Positions 1 through 8,360 of a stretch of 64,000 nucleotides of DNA are shown here, piece after piece; the first letter of the stretch is position 1; every line of letters begins with the position of its first letter. The position numbers and the translations under genes were made by a program. The DNA is from DASUBV01 sp036510065. GTDB lineage: Bacteria > Actinomycetota > Actinomycetes > Streptosporangiales > Streptosporangiaceae. The stretch is from positions 4,325 to 68,324 of the forward strand of contig DATCEO010000203.1 of assembly GCA_036510065.1 (NCBI GenBank). Direction: 5' to 3'. The notes under the pieces are model-generated. The model saw only the letters and a program-made list of their open reading frames with translations, was not told the origin of the DNA and ran no database searches.

Positions 1-356
1 CGCCAGCCTGCTGGGCACGGTCAAGATGTCCCAACAACGTCACTGGGCCTCTCCTGCTGTGGCAGCAGCAGCAGATGCCCGCCCACGTCGTTTCCTCGGC
101 ACCGGCAGCCTGCCGGAACGGCGCCGAACGGCGTGAGCGTGCCAACGCTGACGCTCTATCAGCAGCAAGTGCACGTCCACGACGTTCGCGACCGTCCTGA
201 CGGCTCGGCACGCCCTCTCTGCTGACACGGGAACCACAGGAACAACAGGCCGGCCAAGCCCCCCGACCCCTGTTGTCCAAGCCCATGTGGCCACGTCAGC
301 CAAGCTCATCGGCCTGCGGCCAAGCCGACAGGGCCATCAGCACCGAATATACCTAT
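1..356. other. Left edge, no gene supported
   Basis: These bases precede the ECF sigma factor. Open frames exist on both strands but they are rich in Arg, Ala and Ser and match no family I recognise. The right end (about 345-356) is likely the sigma-factor promoter. Nothing else can be supported. Confidence 0.4.
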
Positions 357-971
357 GTGAACGTGTCACGAACCGGGCCCGGAGCGCCTGGCGCCCCCCG
401 GGAGACGGCATCGCCGGGATCAGGCGGGCCGCCCGGCGCTGACCTGGGCGTGCTTATCGCCCGGGTGGCCAGGGGAGACGAGGACGCGTTCCGCGGTGTC
501 TTCGACCACGCGGCCGGCCCGGTGCTGGGCACCGTGCGCCGGATCCTGCGGGACCCCGCGCAGTCCGAGGAAGTGATGCAGGAGGTCCTGCTCGAGGTCT
601 GGCGGACCGCCGCGCGGTTCGATCCGGCGGCGGGCTCCGGCGCAGCCTGGATCATGACGCTGGCGCATCGCCGCGCGGTCGACCGGGTCCGGTCCGAGCA
701 CAGCGCCGCGCAGCGGGAACTGCGCGCGGCGGTGGCATCGGTCGACTATGACGAGGTGGCCGAGGCCGTCGAGGTGAGCCTGGACCACGAGCGAGTCCGG
801 CGCTGCCTCACCTCGCTGACCGAACTCCAGCGCGAGGCCGTGACGCTGGCCTACTACCGCGGTTACACCTACCGGGAGGTGGCCGAGCTGCTCGGGGTAG
901 CGGTCGGCACCATCAAGACCCGGATGCGAGACGGCCTGATCAGGCTGCGCGACTGCCTGGGGGTGGAGTGA
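357..971 (+). CDS. sigK: ECF RNA polymerase sigma factor, SigK-like
   Basis: This is an extracytoplasmic-function sigma factor of about 204 residues that directs RNA polymerase to a small regulon. Region 2 is seen in the GDEDAFRGVFDHAAGPVLG...RDPAQSEEVMQEVLLEVWRTA stretch and the WIMTLAHRRAVDRVR segment. Region 4 is the C-terminal helix-turn-helix (LQREAVTLAYYRGYTYREVAELLGVAVGTIKTRMRDGLIRLRD). An in-frame ATG exists at 273, but conservation begins later. GTG 357 sits six bases after a weak -10 (GAATAT, 345-350), so a leaderless start fits; GTG 363 is an alternative. The next gene overlaps by four bases and is its anti-sigma factor. The SigK assignment rests on the RskA-type partner; promoter specificity is not visible. 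Confidence 0.9.
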   Translation: MNVSRTGPGAPGAPRETASPGSGGPPGADLGVLIARVARGDEDAFRGVFDHAAGPVLGTVRRILRDPAQSEEVMQEVLLEVWRTAARFDPAAGSGAAWIMTLAHRRAVDRVRSEHSAAQRELRAAVASVDYDEVAEAVEVSLDHERVRRCLTSLTELQREAVTLAYYRGYTYREVAELLGVAVGTIKTRMRDGLIRLRDCLGVE

Positions 972-1819
972 TGGCAGAGGGCCGCAAGCCGCCCGCCGGC
1001 CGCCGGCGCGCACCCGGGCGGGTCGCACGGCTGAGCCGCGCTGACCCGCACACGCTGGTCGGCGCCTACGTCATGGACGCGGTTTCCGACGGCGACCGGG
1101 CCCGCTTCGACCAGCACCTCGCTAGCTGCGAGACCTGCCAGGCCGAGGTGCGCGGGCTGCGCGAGGCCACGGCCCGGCTGGCCGCAGCGGCGGCGATCCG
1201 GCCGCGTGCTGGCCTGCGGGAGCAGACCATGCTCGCCGCCGGGCAGATCCGGCAGCTGCCGCCGGTCACCCGCGACAGCCCGGCCGGCCGGGTGACCCGG
1301 TGGCGGGCCCCGCGGCACGCTCTCGTCCGGCTGACCGGGGCCGGCCGCCCCCGAGCCTGGGTGCCGCGGCTGGCCGTGGCCGTGGCCGCGGCGTCTGTCG
1401 CCGCGGCGGTCGTCATGGGCTCGGCCATGCATGGCGCCGAGAGCCGGCTGAGCCTGGCGCAGGGCCGCAGCCACGCGATCGCCGCCGTGCTGAGCGCGCC
1501 GGACGTGACGATGATGACGGCCGAGGTCCGCAGCGGCGGCAGCGCGACGGTCGTCATGTCGCATCGCGACCGGGCCCTGGTCTTCACCGCGGCTGACCTG
1601 CCGGCGCTGCCGGGCTCCAGGTCCTACGAGCTGTGGCTGATGGGTCCGGCCGGCCCCCGGCCGGCCGGGATGCTGCCAGCCGCCCGGCGCGGCATGAGCG
1701 GCCCGATGGTGGTCTCCGGCCTGGCGCGGGGTGACAAGGTCAGCCTGACCGTGGAGCCCGCCAGCGGCTCAGCCCGGCCGACCTCACCGCCGATCCTGAT
1801 GCTCGGCCTCGGGACCTGA
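968..1819 (+). CDS. rskA: Anti-sigma-K factor, RskA family
   Basis: This is a membrane anti-sigma factor that holds the upstream sigma factor inactive. The N-terminal cytoplasmic domain carries the zinc-binding anti-sigma signature, His50-x3-Cys54-x2-Cys57 (FDQHLASCETC). A single transmembrane helix lies near residues 131-153 (WVPRLAVAVAAASVAAAVVMG). The extracellular part is an RskA domain with the typical SYELWLMGPAGPRPAGML and LTVEPASGSARPTSPPI segments. The start GTG 968 overlaps the sigma stop (GTGA); ATG 971 is also possible. Release of the sigma factor in this family follows regulated intramembrane proteolysis (family knowledge). Confidence 0.9.
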   Translation: MMAEGRKPPAGRRRAPGRVARLSRADPHTLVGAYVMDAVSDGDRARFDQHLASCETCQAEVRGLREATARLAAAAAIRPRAGLREQTMLAAGQIRQLPPVTRDSPAGRVTRWRAPRHALVRLTGAGRPRAWVPRLAVAVAAASVAAAVVMGSAMHGAESRLSLAQGRSHAIAAVLSAPDVTMMTAEVRSGGSATVVMSHRDRALVFTAADLPALPGSRSYELWLMGPAGPRPAGMLPAARRGMSGPMVVSGLARGDKVSLTVEPASGSARPTSPPILMLGLGT

Positions 1820-1853
1820 GGACGCCCGAGGCAGTTATCCCCCGAAGGCCCAG

Positions 1854-2354
1854 CTAACCCCCGAAAGTCCAGCGCGTCGGCGAGCCGTTGAAATCGTCGT
1901 GCCGCATGCCGATGACCTTGCCTGGCCGCACCGCGATAGTGGAATTCCGGGCCGGATCGAGAAAACTGATCTCGATGTCGGTGTGGTACTTGGTGTTCAT
2001 CAGGTCCAGCGCCCGCCGGATGCTCTGATCGTCGGTCACGATGCGCGCGATGCCCTCGATGATCACCGGGTCGCTGGCGCCCTCGGTGGTGATCACGCAG
2101 CGCGGCTCGGCACTCAGGTTCCTGGCCTTGCGCGAGCCCACGGCGCAGGTGAACCACAGCACCGGGTCGTCCCACATGCCCCAGACCGGAGTGGAATGTG
2201 GCCGGCCATCCGGCCACACTGACGTGACCCAGTAATTCTTGGCGGCGGTCAGCCGGTCTGCTGCCCAGGACCACGGCAGCAGACCGCTGCCCTCGGCCGG
2301 CCCGGCGATCCCGTAGCCCGGCATGGTCGGCCTGCTTATCTCAGGGGTGTCCAT
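1854..2354 (-). CDS. Pyridoxamine 5'-phosphate oxidase-fold protein (F420/flavin-binding)
   Basis: A 166-residue split beta-barrel protein of the PNPOx-like superfamily. The core pattern is seen in YWVTSVWPDGRPHSTPVWGMWDDPVLWFTCAVGSRKARNL, followed by PRCVITTEG and VIIEGIARIV, and it ends with the family-like motif FNGSPTRWTF. In actinobacteria such proteins often bind F420 or a flavin and act as reductases or stress proteins; the cofactor cannot be fixed here. It is convergent with rskA and divergent from the zinc-ribbon gene at 2487. Confidence 0.8.
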   Translation of the reverse strand: MDTPEISRPTMPGYGIAGPAEGSGLLPWSWAADRLTAAKNYWVTSVWPDGRPHSTPVWGMWDDPVLWFTCAVGSRKARNLSAEPRCVITTEGASDPVIIEGIARIVTDDQSIRRALDLMNTKYHTDIEISFLDPARNSTIAVRPGKVIGMRHDDFNGSPTRWTFGG

Positions 2355-2474
2355 TGGCTAGGTCTACCTCAGCCACCGGCCGGACGCCCCCCATTTTCAG
2401 CGCAGCGCGCTGTCTACCTTCGTGTACCTGTCCGGCAGGCATTGCCCCGAGGCGACAGGGCGGGCGCGGAAGGA

Positions 2475-2480
2475 TAACGT
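2475..2480 (+). promoter_or_regulatory. -10 element of a leaderless promoter (TAACGT)
   Basis: TAACGT is followed by exactly six bases and then the GTG start of the zinc-ribbon gene, with no Shine-Dalgarno sequence. This is the spacing expected when transcription starts at the start codon. Confidence 0.65.
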
Positions 2481-2486
2481 GGCCCC

Positions 2487-3230
2487 GTGAAAGCATCTCC
2501 CGAGGCGCAGCTGAGGCTATTGGAGCTTGCCGAGATTGATGCCGAGCTGACCAGGCTCGAGCACCGCAGGCGGGGACTGCCCGAGCACGCCGAGCTCAGC
2601 CGTCTCGAGCAGCGCGATCGCGAGCTGCGCGACGAGCTGGCGACGCTGGAGGCGCAGGAAGGCGACCTGCGGCGGGAGCAGGGCAAGGCGGAGGCCGACG
2701 TCGAGCAGGTGCGCACCCGCATCGACCGCGATCGGTCCCGGCTGGACACCGGCCAGGTGTCCTCCCCGCGTGAGCTGGAGAACCTGCAGTCGGAGATCGA
2801 GTCGCTGCACCGCCGCCAGTCCGACCTGGAGGAGGTCGTCCTGGACGTCATGGAGCGCCGCGAGGGCGCCCAGGGCCGGCAGCTGGCTGCTGCCGCCGAG
2901 CGCTCGCAGATCAGCGCCGATATCGCTGCCGCGACCGCGCGCCGGGACGCCTCGCTGGCCGAGATCGGCGAGCAGGCCGGCAAGGCCGCCGACCGGCGGA
3001 CGGCTGTCCTCGCCGACGAGCCCGCGGACCTCATCGACCTCTACGAGCGTCTGCGCGTCCAGCACGGCGGCGTGGGCGCGGCGGCCCTGCGGCGCGGCCG
3101 CTGCGAGGGCTGCCACCTGAGTCTCAACACCGTGGACATCAACGCCATCCGCGCCGCGTCCGCCGACGAGGTGCTGCGGTGCGAGGAGTGCCGCAGGCTC
3201 CTGGTCCGGACCGCCGAGTCCGGGCTGTGA
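2487..3230 (+). CDS. Coiled-coil zinc-ribbon protein (C4-type, DUF164 family)
   Basis: A 247-residue cytoplasmic protein. Residues about 5-170 form a long heptad-rich coiled coil dominated by Leu, Glu, Arg and Gln. The C-terminus is a C4 zinc ribbon, with CEGC near residue 209 and CEEC near residue 232. This is the zf-RING_7/DUF164 architecture, which in actinobacteria commonly sits directly before the RNase HI/phosphatase gene, as here with a four-base GTGA overlap. Its biochemical role is unknown; an RNA or DNA processing adaptor is a guess. The start is set by the leaderless -10 at 2475. Confidence 0.85.
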   Translation: MKASPEAQLRLLELAEIDAELTRLEHRRRGLPEHAELSRLEQRDRELRDELATLEAQEGDLRREQGKAEADVEQVRTRIDRDRSRLDTGQVSSPRELENLQSEIESLHRRQSDLEEVVLDVMERREGAQGRQLAAAAERSQISADIAAATARRDASLAEIGEQAGKAADRRTAVLADEPADLIDLYERLRVQHGGVGAAALRRGRCEGCHLSLNTVDINAIRAASADEVLRCEECRRLLVRTAESGL

Positions 3231-4423
3231 CCCGCAAGCTCATCGTCGAGGCGGACGGCGGCTCGCGCGGCAACCCGGGACCGGCCGGCTACGGCGCGCT
3301 GGTGACCGATGCGGATAGCGGCGAGGTGCTGGCCGAACTCAGCGAGTCGCTCGGCACCACCACCACCAACAACGTCGCCGAGTACTCCGGGCTCCTAGCC
3401 GGGCTGCGCGCGGCGGCTGAACTGGCGCCCGGAGCCGACGTGGACGTCCGGATGGACTCCAAGCTGGTGGTCGAGCAGATGTCGGGGCGCTGGCAGATCA
3501 AGGACCCGAACCTGCGTGACCTGGCCGCGCAAGCGCGTGAGGCCGCCAGCCGGCTGCGCCGCGTCTCGTATACCTGGGTACCGCGGGCCCGTAACGCGCG
3601 CGCCGACCGGCTGGCCAACCAGGCCATGGATGCCGCCAGGCAGGAAAGTAACGCCCTCGCCCCACCCGGCAGCACCCGCCAGGCCAGTGCCGCCGCCGGT
3701 CAGGCGAGCGCCGCGGGCGCCGGCGAGGCCCATTCCGACCCGGCCGACCCCGCTGATCCTTCCGACGGGCCGGCCGCTGAGCCGGCTCGCGGCTGGGGGC
3801 CCGGCCGCGGCCAGGCCACCAAGACGCTGCTGCTGCGGCACGGCCAGACTCCGCTGTCCGCGGAGCGGCGCTTCGCGGGCCGCGGTGACGTGCCGCTGAC
3901 CGACACGGGCCGGCGGCAAGCCGCCGCCGCTGCGGCCCGGCTGGCTGCGCGCGGCGGAATCGACGCGATCGTGAGTTCCCCGCTGCGTCGCGCGCGCCGC
4001 ACGGCCGAAGCGGTCGCGGCGGCCACCGGTGCGCCCATGATGGTGGACGATGATCTCGTCGAGGCTGACTTCGGCAAGTGGGAAGGGCTGTCGTTCGCCG
4101 AGGCGAGCACGCAGTCCCCGGACGAGATGACGGCCTGGCTTGCCAGCGCGGACGCGGCACCGCCGGGCGGGGAGAGCTTCGCGGCCGCGGCCCGGCGCGT
4201 GCTGGGCGCGCTCGACCGGCTGCTCGCCGCGTATCCCGATCGCACGCTGGTGCTCGTCAGCCACGTCACGCCGATCAAGACGCTGCTGTGCCGCGCGCTG
4301 CTCGCGCCGCCCGCCGCGCTGTTCCGCATTCATCTCGACGTCGCGTCACTGTCGGAAGTTGACTGGTTCGCCGACGGTCCCGCCCTCGTCCGGTCAGTGA
4401 ACGACACCGCGCATCTGCGCTGA
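3227..4423 (+). CDS. Bifunctional RNase HI / histidine phosphatase
   Basis: A 398-residue fusion of the Rv2228c type. Residues 1-135 are RNase HI with acidic catalytic residues Asp10 (EADGGSRGNPGPAGYGALV), Glu52 (NNVAEYSGLLAGL) and Asp76 (VRMDSKLVVEQMSGRWQIKD), and the final RNARADRLANQAMD segment. A disordered Ala/Pro/Ser linker spans about 138-197. Residues 198-398 are a phosphoglycerate-mutase-like phosphatase with RHG at 204-206, VSSPLRRARRTAE, and the second histidine in LVLVSHVTPIKTLL. It degrades RNA in RNA:DNA hybrids and, by homology, is also an acid or alpha-ribazole-type phosphatase. GTG 3227 overlaps the upstream stop, so an earlier in-frame ATG at 3179 is not used. Confidence 0.93.
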   Translation: MTRKLIVEADGGSRGNPGPAGYGALVTDADSGEVLAELSESLGTTTTNNVAEYSGLLAGLRAAAELAPGADVDVRMDSKLVVEQMSGRWQIKDPNLRDLAAQAREAASRLRRVSYTWVPRARNARADRLANQAMDAARQESNALAPPGSTRQASAAAGQASAAGAGEAHSDPADPADPSDGPAAEPARGWGPGRGQATKTLLLRHGQTPLSAERRFAGRGDVPLTDTGRRQAAAAAARLAARGGIDAIVSSPLRRARRTAEAVAAATGAPMMVDDDLVEADFGKWEGLSFAEASTQSPDEMTAWLASADAAPPGGESFAAAARRVLGALDRLLAAYPDRTLVLVSHVTPIKTLLCRALLAPPAALFRIHLDVASLSEVDWFADGPALVRSVNDTAHLR

Positions 4424-4645
4424 CTCAAGCGGCCGGGAAAGCGCGCCGTCGCTGCGCAGGTAACACGCGTTCGCGCACGCGCTGCGGCACGATTGGAGCG
4501 GCATTCACGCGCGTTCTCTTGCAATCATGTCTGCTTTAGTTCCGCTTGAGTTCAATGTTCTCCCATTGCGACGGCTACGAAGTGTGTAAGACGCGGTTAC
4601 TCGTGGAATAGCACTTGCGTAATTGATCACGACGGGGGGAAATCA

Positions 4646-5782
4646 GTGCCTGTACAGACCACGACCGGTGCGACCGCGCGGCGCAAGCCCGCGAGTTCCG
4701 GTAACACGCGGTCGGTGAGCACCAGCGCCACCAAGCGCTCGGCGGGCCGACCTAAGACCACGGCCTCCGCTCGGGCGACCGGGGCCAACTCATCCACCCG
4801 CGGTACCGCCGCACGGTCGGCGCGCAGCACCACCGCGCGCTCGGCGACCGGCACCGCCACGAGCACCCGGAGCACCAGCGCCACAGGAGGGCGCACCCGG
4901 GGCACCGCTGCCCGCAGTGCGACTGCTCGCAGCACCACTGGCCGCAGCACCGCTGCCCGCAGCGCTTCAGGGCGCGGCACCACGGGCCGCGGCACCACGG
5001 GCCGCGGCACGGCCACTCGGAGCACGCGGACCTCGTCTGCGAGCGGGCCGACGTCTGTCGCGGCGGCGAGGACCGTCTCGTCCGCGGCGACCAAGGTCAC
5101 CACGGCGGCGACCAAGATGACCGCGGCCGCCACCCGGGCCAGCTCGTCTGCCAAGACGATGTCCACCGCCATGCGGTCCATGAACACCGCCACCAAGGCC
5201 ATGACCACGGCGGCCAAGGCGCTGAACACGGCGGCCAAGACAATGGCGGCGGCCAAGCCGGCGGCGCCGCGGCCGGCGGCAGCCCGAGCCAGTCGAACGG
5301 GCTCCGCCGCGTCGCGGCGGACGTCATCGTCCCGGTCGGCCCGGTCGGCCGCCGGCAGCACCCGGACCGCCACGCGGCGGCCGGGTACCTCGACCAGGCC
5401 GAGCACCATCCGGTCCAGCGCCGCCAGGGCGAGCGGCGCCCGGTCGAGCGCCAAGGCCAGCACGGCCAAGCCCAGCGCCAAGGCCAGCACGGCCAAGCCC
5501 AGCACCTCGGCCAGCACGGCCAAGGCCAGCACGGCCAAGGCCAGCACGGCCAAGGCCAAGAACGGGACTACGAACGGCGCCAAGAACGGGGCCCCGGCCA
5601 AGCCGCGAACCGCGTCCAAGGCCAGCACCCGGCCCGGCGCCAGCCGGCCCAGCAGCTCCCGGCCGACGTCCAGCCGGCCGAAGTCGGCAGCGTCCCGGCG
5701 GACACCGCCGCTGACGGTCGCGCCGTCCTCGACCTCGCGCGAGGAGGAGTACGGCGGCCTGCTGGGAGGTCTGATCCGGTAG
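4646..5782 (+). CDS. Basic low-complexity histone-H1-like protein
   Basis: A 378-residue protein made almost only of Ala, Ser, Thr, Arg, Lys, Gly and Pro. Residues 1-120 are Arg/Thr/Ser rich (RSTTARSATGTATSTRS and similar). Residues about 125-195 form Ala/Thr/Lys helices (TKVTTAATKMTAAATRA, TKAMTTAAKALNTAAKTM). Residues about 255-310 repeat S-T-A-K-[AP]. The C-terminus changes abruptly to an acidic/hydrophobic tail (TSREEEYGGLLGGLIR). The GTG start is preceded by a purine-rich run (GGGGGGA at 4634-4640). It resembles the Lys/Ala tails of actinobacterial HupB-like proteins and H1, which suggests binding to nucleic acid; that is inference. The antisense frame here is equally long but reads as Leu/Val/Ala repeats and is rejected as a shadow. 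Confidence 0.65.
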   Translation: MPVQTTTGATARRKPASSGNTRSVSTSATKRSAGRPKTTASARATGANSSTRGTAARSARSTTARSATGTATSTRSTSATGGRTRGTAARSATARSTTGRSTAARSASGRGTTGRGTTGRGTATRSTRTSSASGPTSVAAARTVSSAATKVTTAATKMTAAATRASSSAKTMSTAMRSMNTATKAMTTAAKALNTAAKTMAAAKPAAPRPAAARASRTGSAASRRTSSSRSARSAAGSTRTATRRPGTSTRPSTIRSSAARASGARSSAKASTAKPSAKASTAKPSTSASTAKASTAKASTAKAKNGTTNGAKNGAPAKPRTASKASTRPGASRPSSSRPTSSRPKSAASRRTPPLTVAPSSTSREEEYGGLLGGLIR

Positions 5783-5943
5783 GGGCCGTCCCGGCCTGGC
5801 TGGCCGCGGTTGCGGGGGAGCGCTCGTTCCCTCGCAACCGCGGCTGCCTGCTGTGCGCGTGCCCTTTCGCCGGGCCGGCCCCGAACAGCCCCGCCTGGCC
5901 CCGCGGGCCGCGGGGCCAGGGGAGACGCCCTATCCTGAACCCA

Positions 5944-6356
5944 GCGACGGGCGAGTCGGCCGGGCGGCCGCGTCGCTGCCCGCATGGGCAGCGCCGAGGA
6001 AGGTCCGGGCTCCGCAGGGCAGGGTGGTCGGTAACACCGACCCGGGGTGACCCGCGGGAAAGTGCCACAGAAAACAGACCGCCTCCGGCCTGGCCGGAGG
6101 TAAGGGTGAAACGGTGGTGTAAGAGACCACCAGCGCCCGGGGTGACCCGGGCGGCTTGGTAAACCCCACCCGGAGCAAGGTCAAGAAGGGCCCGCGTCCC
6201 TAGGAAGCAGGCCCGCGCGAGCGCTTGAGGGCGGCCCGCCCGATGCTCGCGGGTAGACCGCAGGAGGCTGTCGGCAACGGCAGTCGTAGATGGATGGCCG
6301 TCGGCCCGCGCAAGCGGGCGCACAGAACCCGGCCTACAGGCCGACTCGCCCGTCGC
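5944..6356 (+). ncRNA. rnpB: RNase P RNA, bacterial class A
   Basis: This is the catalytic RNA of RNase P, which matures tRNA 5' ends. The ends pair as helix P1: 5944-5961 is fully complementary to 6339-6356. Conserved core elements are present: GAGGAAGGTCCGGGCTCC (about 5996-6013), the ACAGAAAACAGACCGCC block (about 6066-6082), GGTAAGGGTGAAACGGTG, TAAACCCCACCCGGAGCAAG, TAGATGGATG and the final ACAGAACCCGGCCTACAGGCCGACTCGC. It has the usual actinobacterial size of about 410 nt. Confidence 0.96.
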
Positions 6357-6522
6357 CCGATCCCTGACCTGCGGTGGAGCGCACGCGCCAGCCCGGCTGG
6401 GGCATATTCCGGGCACACTGGCTGGCCGGGGAACGCTGTCAAGACGGGATTGACAGTGTTTGCGACACTTCGAGTAGTCCCCACCGGAATGCCCGGCCGG
6501 GCGTCTGGCGCGTGTGCAGGCA

Positions 6523-6657
6523 TCAGGGCGTCTCGTCCTGGTCGGTGCCGAATGCCCTGTCGAGGGCGTCACGCGCCCGGCCGCTGGCCTCCGGCACCAG
6601 GTGGCCGTACAGGTCAACGGTGGTCGTGATCGACTTGTGGCCGAGCCACCGGGCACT
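6523..6657 (-). pseudogene. Tyrosine recombinase (phage integrase), C-terminal remnant
   Basis: About 45 codons survive on the minus strand, ending at TGA 6523-6525. The translated end has the integrase box II signature: ARWLGHKSITTTVDLYGHL followed by VPEASGRARDALDRAF. It includes the LGH catalytic histidine and the nucleophilic Tyr in DLYGH. Upstream, in the same frame, there is a stop that is also the end of the TauE gene, so the catalytic domain and the N-terminus are missing. It lies about 170 bp from the 3' end of rnpB, which suggests a lost integrated element. Confidence 0.8.
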
Positions 6658-6681
6658 ACCGAACCAAACGGACGGGCGGCG

Positions 6682-7476
6682 TCAGGCCACACCGGACCAC
6701 AAGTAGCGGGCGCCGATGGCGATCACCAGGACGCCCATCACGCGGCGGATCAAGAGATCCGGGAGCCGGGACTGAAGCCGGGCACCGGTATAGGCACCGG
6801 CCAGGCCACCAGCGCCCAGCGCGATACCCGTGGGCCAGGAGGGAGCCACAGACCCGTGATGGTGGAGCGACAAAATCGTGAAGGTGATCACGCCAGCGAC
6901 CGAGGTCACGAACGTGGAGGCCAGGGCAGCGGGCGCGACCTCGGCAGGCCGCCTGCCAGATCCGATCAGGATGGGTGCCAGGATAGAGCCGCCGCCGATT
7001 CCGTAGATCCCGCCGACGCACCCCACCACGGCCGCCAAGACCACCAGGACCGGGGCCGGAATCAGCCGGGCCGGGTGGTCGGACTCGCCCGAGGGAGATG
7101 GCCGGGTCAGCGCCAGCCAGATACCAAGCGGGACCAGGACGGCGGCGACCACTAGGTCGAACACCCGAGGGCCGGGCAGCAGCTCGACGCGGATGACCGA
7201 TCCAGCGATAACACCGGGCAGCGTCCCGGCGATGAGGACCAGGGCGAGGCGGCCGCCAGTCTGGTGCTGCCGCCAGTACCGGTACAGCGCTCCGGGGGTG
7301 GCGACCACGTTGTAGAGCAGGTTGGTCGGGGTGACAGCCGGGCTCGGCGTGCCCAGCACGCTGACCTGAAACGGCAGCAGCAAGACCGCGCCAGAGATCC
7401 CTGCAGGAGTTGCCAGCACGGCGACCACGTAAGCGGCGAACAGGGCGACGACTTCAGTCCAGCCAGTCCCGAGCAC
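6682..7476 (-). CDS. TauE/SafE family sulfite/anion exporter
   Basis: A polytopic membrane protein of 264 residues with about eight hydrophobic segments. It has the family's paired repeats: ATPAGISGAVLLLPFQVSVLGTPSPAVTPTNLLYNV near the start and GGIYGIGGGSILAPILIGSGRRPAEVAPAALASTFVTSVAG in the second half. The family exports sulfite, sulfoacetate or other organosulfur anions. GTG 7476 is chosen because TACCGT (7483-7488 on this strand) lies six bases before it; an in-frame ATG at 7623 would nearly abut the divergent gene. It is divergent from the HTH-TOBE regulator at 7642, which may control it. Confidence 0.82.
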   Translation of the reverse strand: MLGTGWTEVVALFAAYVVAVLATPAGISGAVLLLPFQVSVLGTPSPAVTPTNLLYNVVATPGALYRYWRQHQTGGRLALVLIAGTLPGVIAGSVIRVELLPGPRVFDLVVAAVLVPLGIWLALTRPSPSGESDHPARLIPAPVLVVLAAVVGCVGGIYGIGGGSILAPILIGSGRRPAEVAPAALASTFVTSVAGVITFTILSLHHHGSVAPSWPTGIALGAGGLAGAYTGARLQSRLPDLLIRRVMGVLVIAIGARYLWSGVA

Positions 7477-7482
7477 CCGGTC

Positions 7483-7488
7483 ACGGTA
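7483..7488 (-). promoter_or_regulatory. -10 element (TACCGT) for the TauE gene, leaderless
   Basis: On the minus strand, TACCGT is followed by six bases and a GTG that opens the conserved part of the exporter. No ribosome binding site is present. Confidence 0.55.
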
Positions 7489-7629
7489 GCGGGCATTTGA
7501 CCTGCTCAGCACATGTTTACCGCCAACCGCACCGGGCGGCTCCGGACAGGCATACCGCGTCAGCGCCGGATGCAGACCGCATGGATCGCCTCTGCGCCCA
7601 CCAGTCGGTGAAGCCCGCCGCATCTGCGT

Positions 7630-7635
7630 TAGAGT
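7630..7635 (+). promoter_or_regulatory. -10 element (TAGAGT) for the HTH-TOBE gene, leaderless
   Basis: TAGAGT is followed by six bases and ATG 7642, with no Shine-Dalgarno sequence. Confidence 0.6.
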
Positions 7636-7641
7636 CCCAGG

Positions 7642-8052
7642 ATGCCGATGTTCCGGATCAAGGAGGCGGCTAGTCTTCTTGGGGTCAGCACCGACACTTT
7701 GCGCCGGTGGGCGGACGCAGGACGGATCGCCACGACCACCGACGCCTCAGGGCGGATGGCCGTCCAGGGGACCGCGCTCGCCACGCTAGCGCAGGAGCTG
7801 GCCGTGTCAGCCGACCACGAGGAAACCAGAGTGGTCGTGGCCCACTCCACACGGAACAGGTTCAGCGGTCTGATCTGCCGGGTCACCCGCGACACCGTGA
7901 TGGCTCAGGTAGAGATTCAGGCCGGACCGCACAGGTTCGTGTCACTGCTCAGCCGCGAGGCCGCCGACGAGCTCGGCCTGGAGCCGGGAATGCTCGCGGT
8001 CGCGGCCGTCAAGGCCACCAACGTCTCCGTCGAGATCCCCCAGAGCAGCTAA
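7642..8052 (+). CDS. HTH-TOBE (molybdopterin-binding type) regulator
   Basis: A 136-residue two-domain protein. Residues 3-55 are a MerR/excisionase-type helix-turn-helix (FRIKEAASLLGVSTDTLRRWADAGRI). Residues 68-131 are a TOBE/Mop domain (RNRFSGLICRVTRDTVMAQVEIQAG...LGLEPGMLAVAAVKATNVSVE), the fold that binds molybdate or tungstate oxyanions in ModE, ModC and Mop proteins. It probably senses an oxyanion. In other actinobacteria this architecture lies beside modABC; here the neighbour is a TauE/SafE exporter, divergently transcribed across 165 bp, and no modABC is visible. Confidence 0.85.
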   Translation: MPMFRIKEAASLLGVSTDTLRRWADAGRIATTTDASGRMAVQGTALATLAQELAVSADHEETRVVVAHSTRNRFSGLICRVTRDTVMAQVEIQAGPHRFVSLLSREAADELGLEPGMLAVAAVKATNVSVEIPQSS

Positions 8053-8054
8053 GG

Positions 8055-8360
8055 CCAGTCCGCCGCCTGGACGACGGGATTACCGTCGTATTCAGCTCCG
8101 ATCTGGCCCGCGCGGCCCAGACGGTTTCAGCTGCCTTCGGCGCGCCGCGATCCCAGTGCTCTATGACTGGCGGCTGCGCGAATGTGATTACGGCGAGCTG
8201 CCGCTGCGCTGGAACGGGCAGCGGGTCCTCATCATCGGTCGCCAGCCGCTGGGACCTGGACCACTTCATTGGCGGCGTCTTCATCGGCGGCCTCCCCCTG
8301 GAGGACCTCACGCAGCAGGACTTCGCCTGGCAGGAAGGATGGGGGAACCGGGTCAGTCCG
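8055..8360 (+). pseudogene. Histidine phosphatase (phosphoglycerate-mutase-like) remnant
   Basis: Family segments occur in order but in different frames: RRLDDGITVVFSSDLARAAQTV in one frame, then VLYDWRLRECDYGEL and RWNGQRVLIIG in another, then SRWDLDHFIGGV and PLEDLTQQDFAWQEGW back in the first. The N-terminal RHG motif and about 60 central residues are missing, and the second catalytic His (normally after VLIIG) is lost at a junction. At least two frameshifts and one deletion make it non-functional. Confidence 0.75.

Noticed and set aside
4627..5985. A 452-codon minus-strand frame opposite the basic protein
   Set aside because: It reads as repeated Leu/Val/Ala strings, the antisense image of the Ala/Lys/Thr-rich gene, with no start signal or family.
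5568..6692. A long minus-strand frame crossing rnpB
   Set aside because: It is non-coding sequence opposite a structured RNA; only the short recombinase piece, in another frame, is real.
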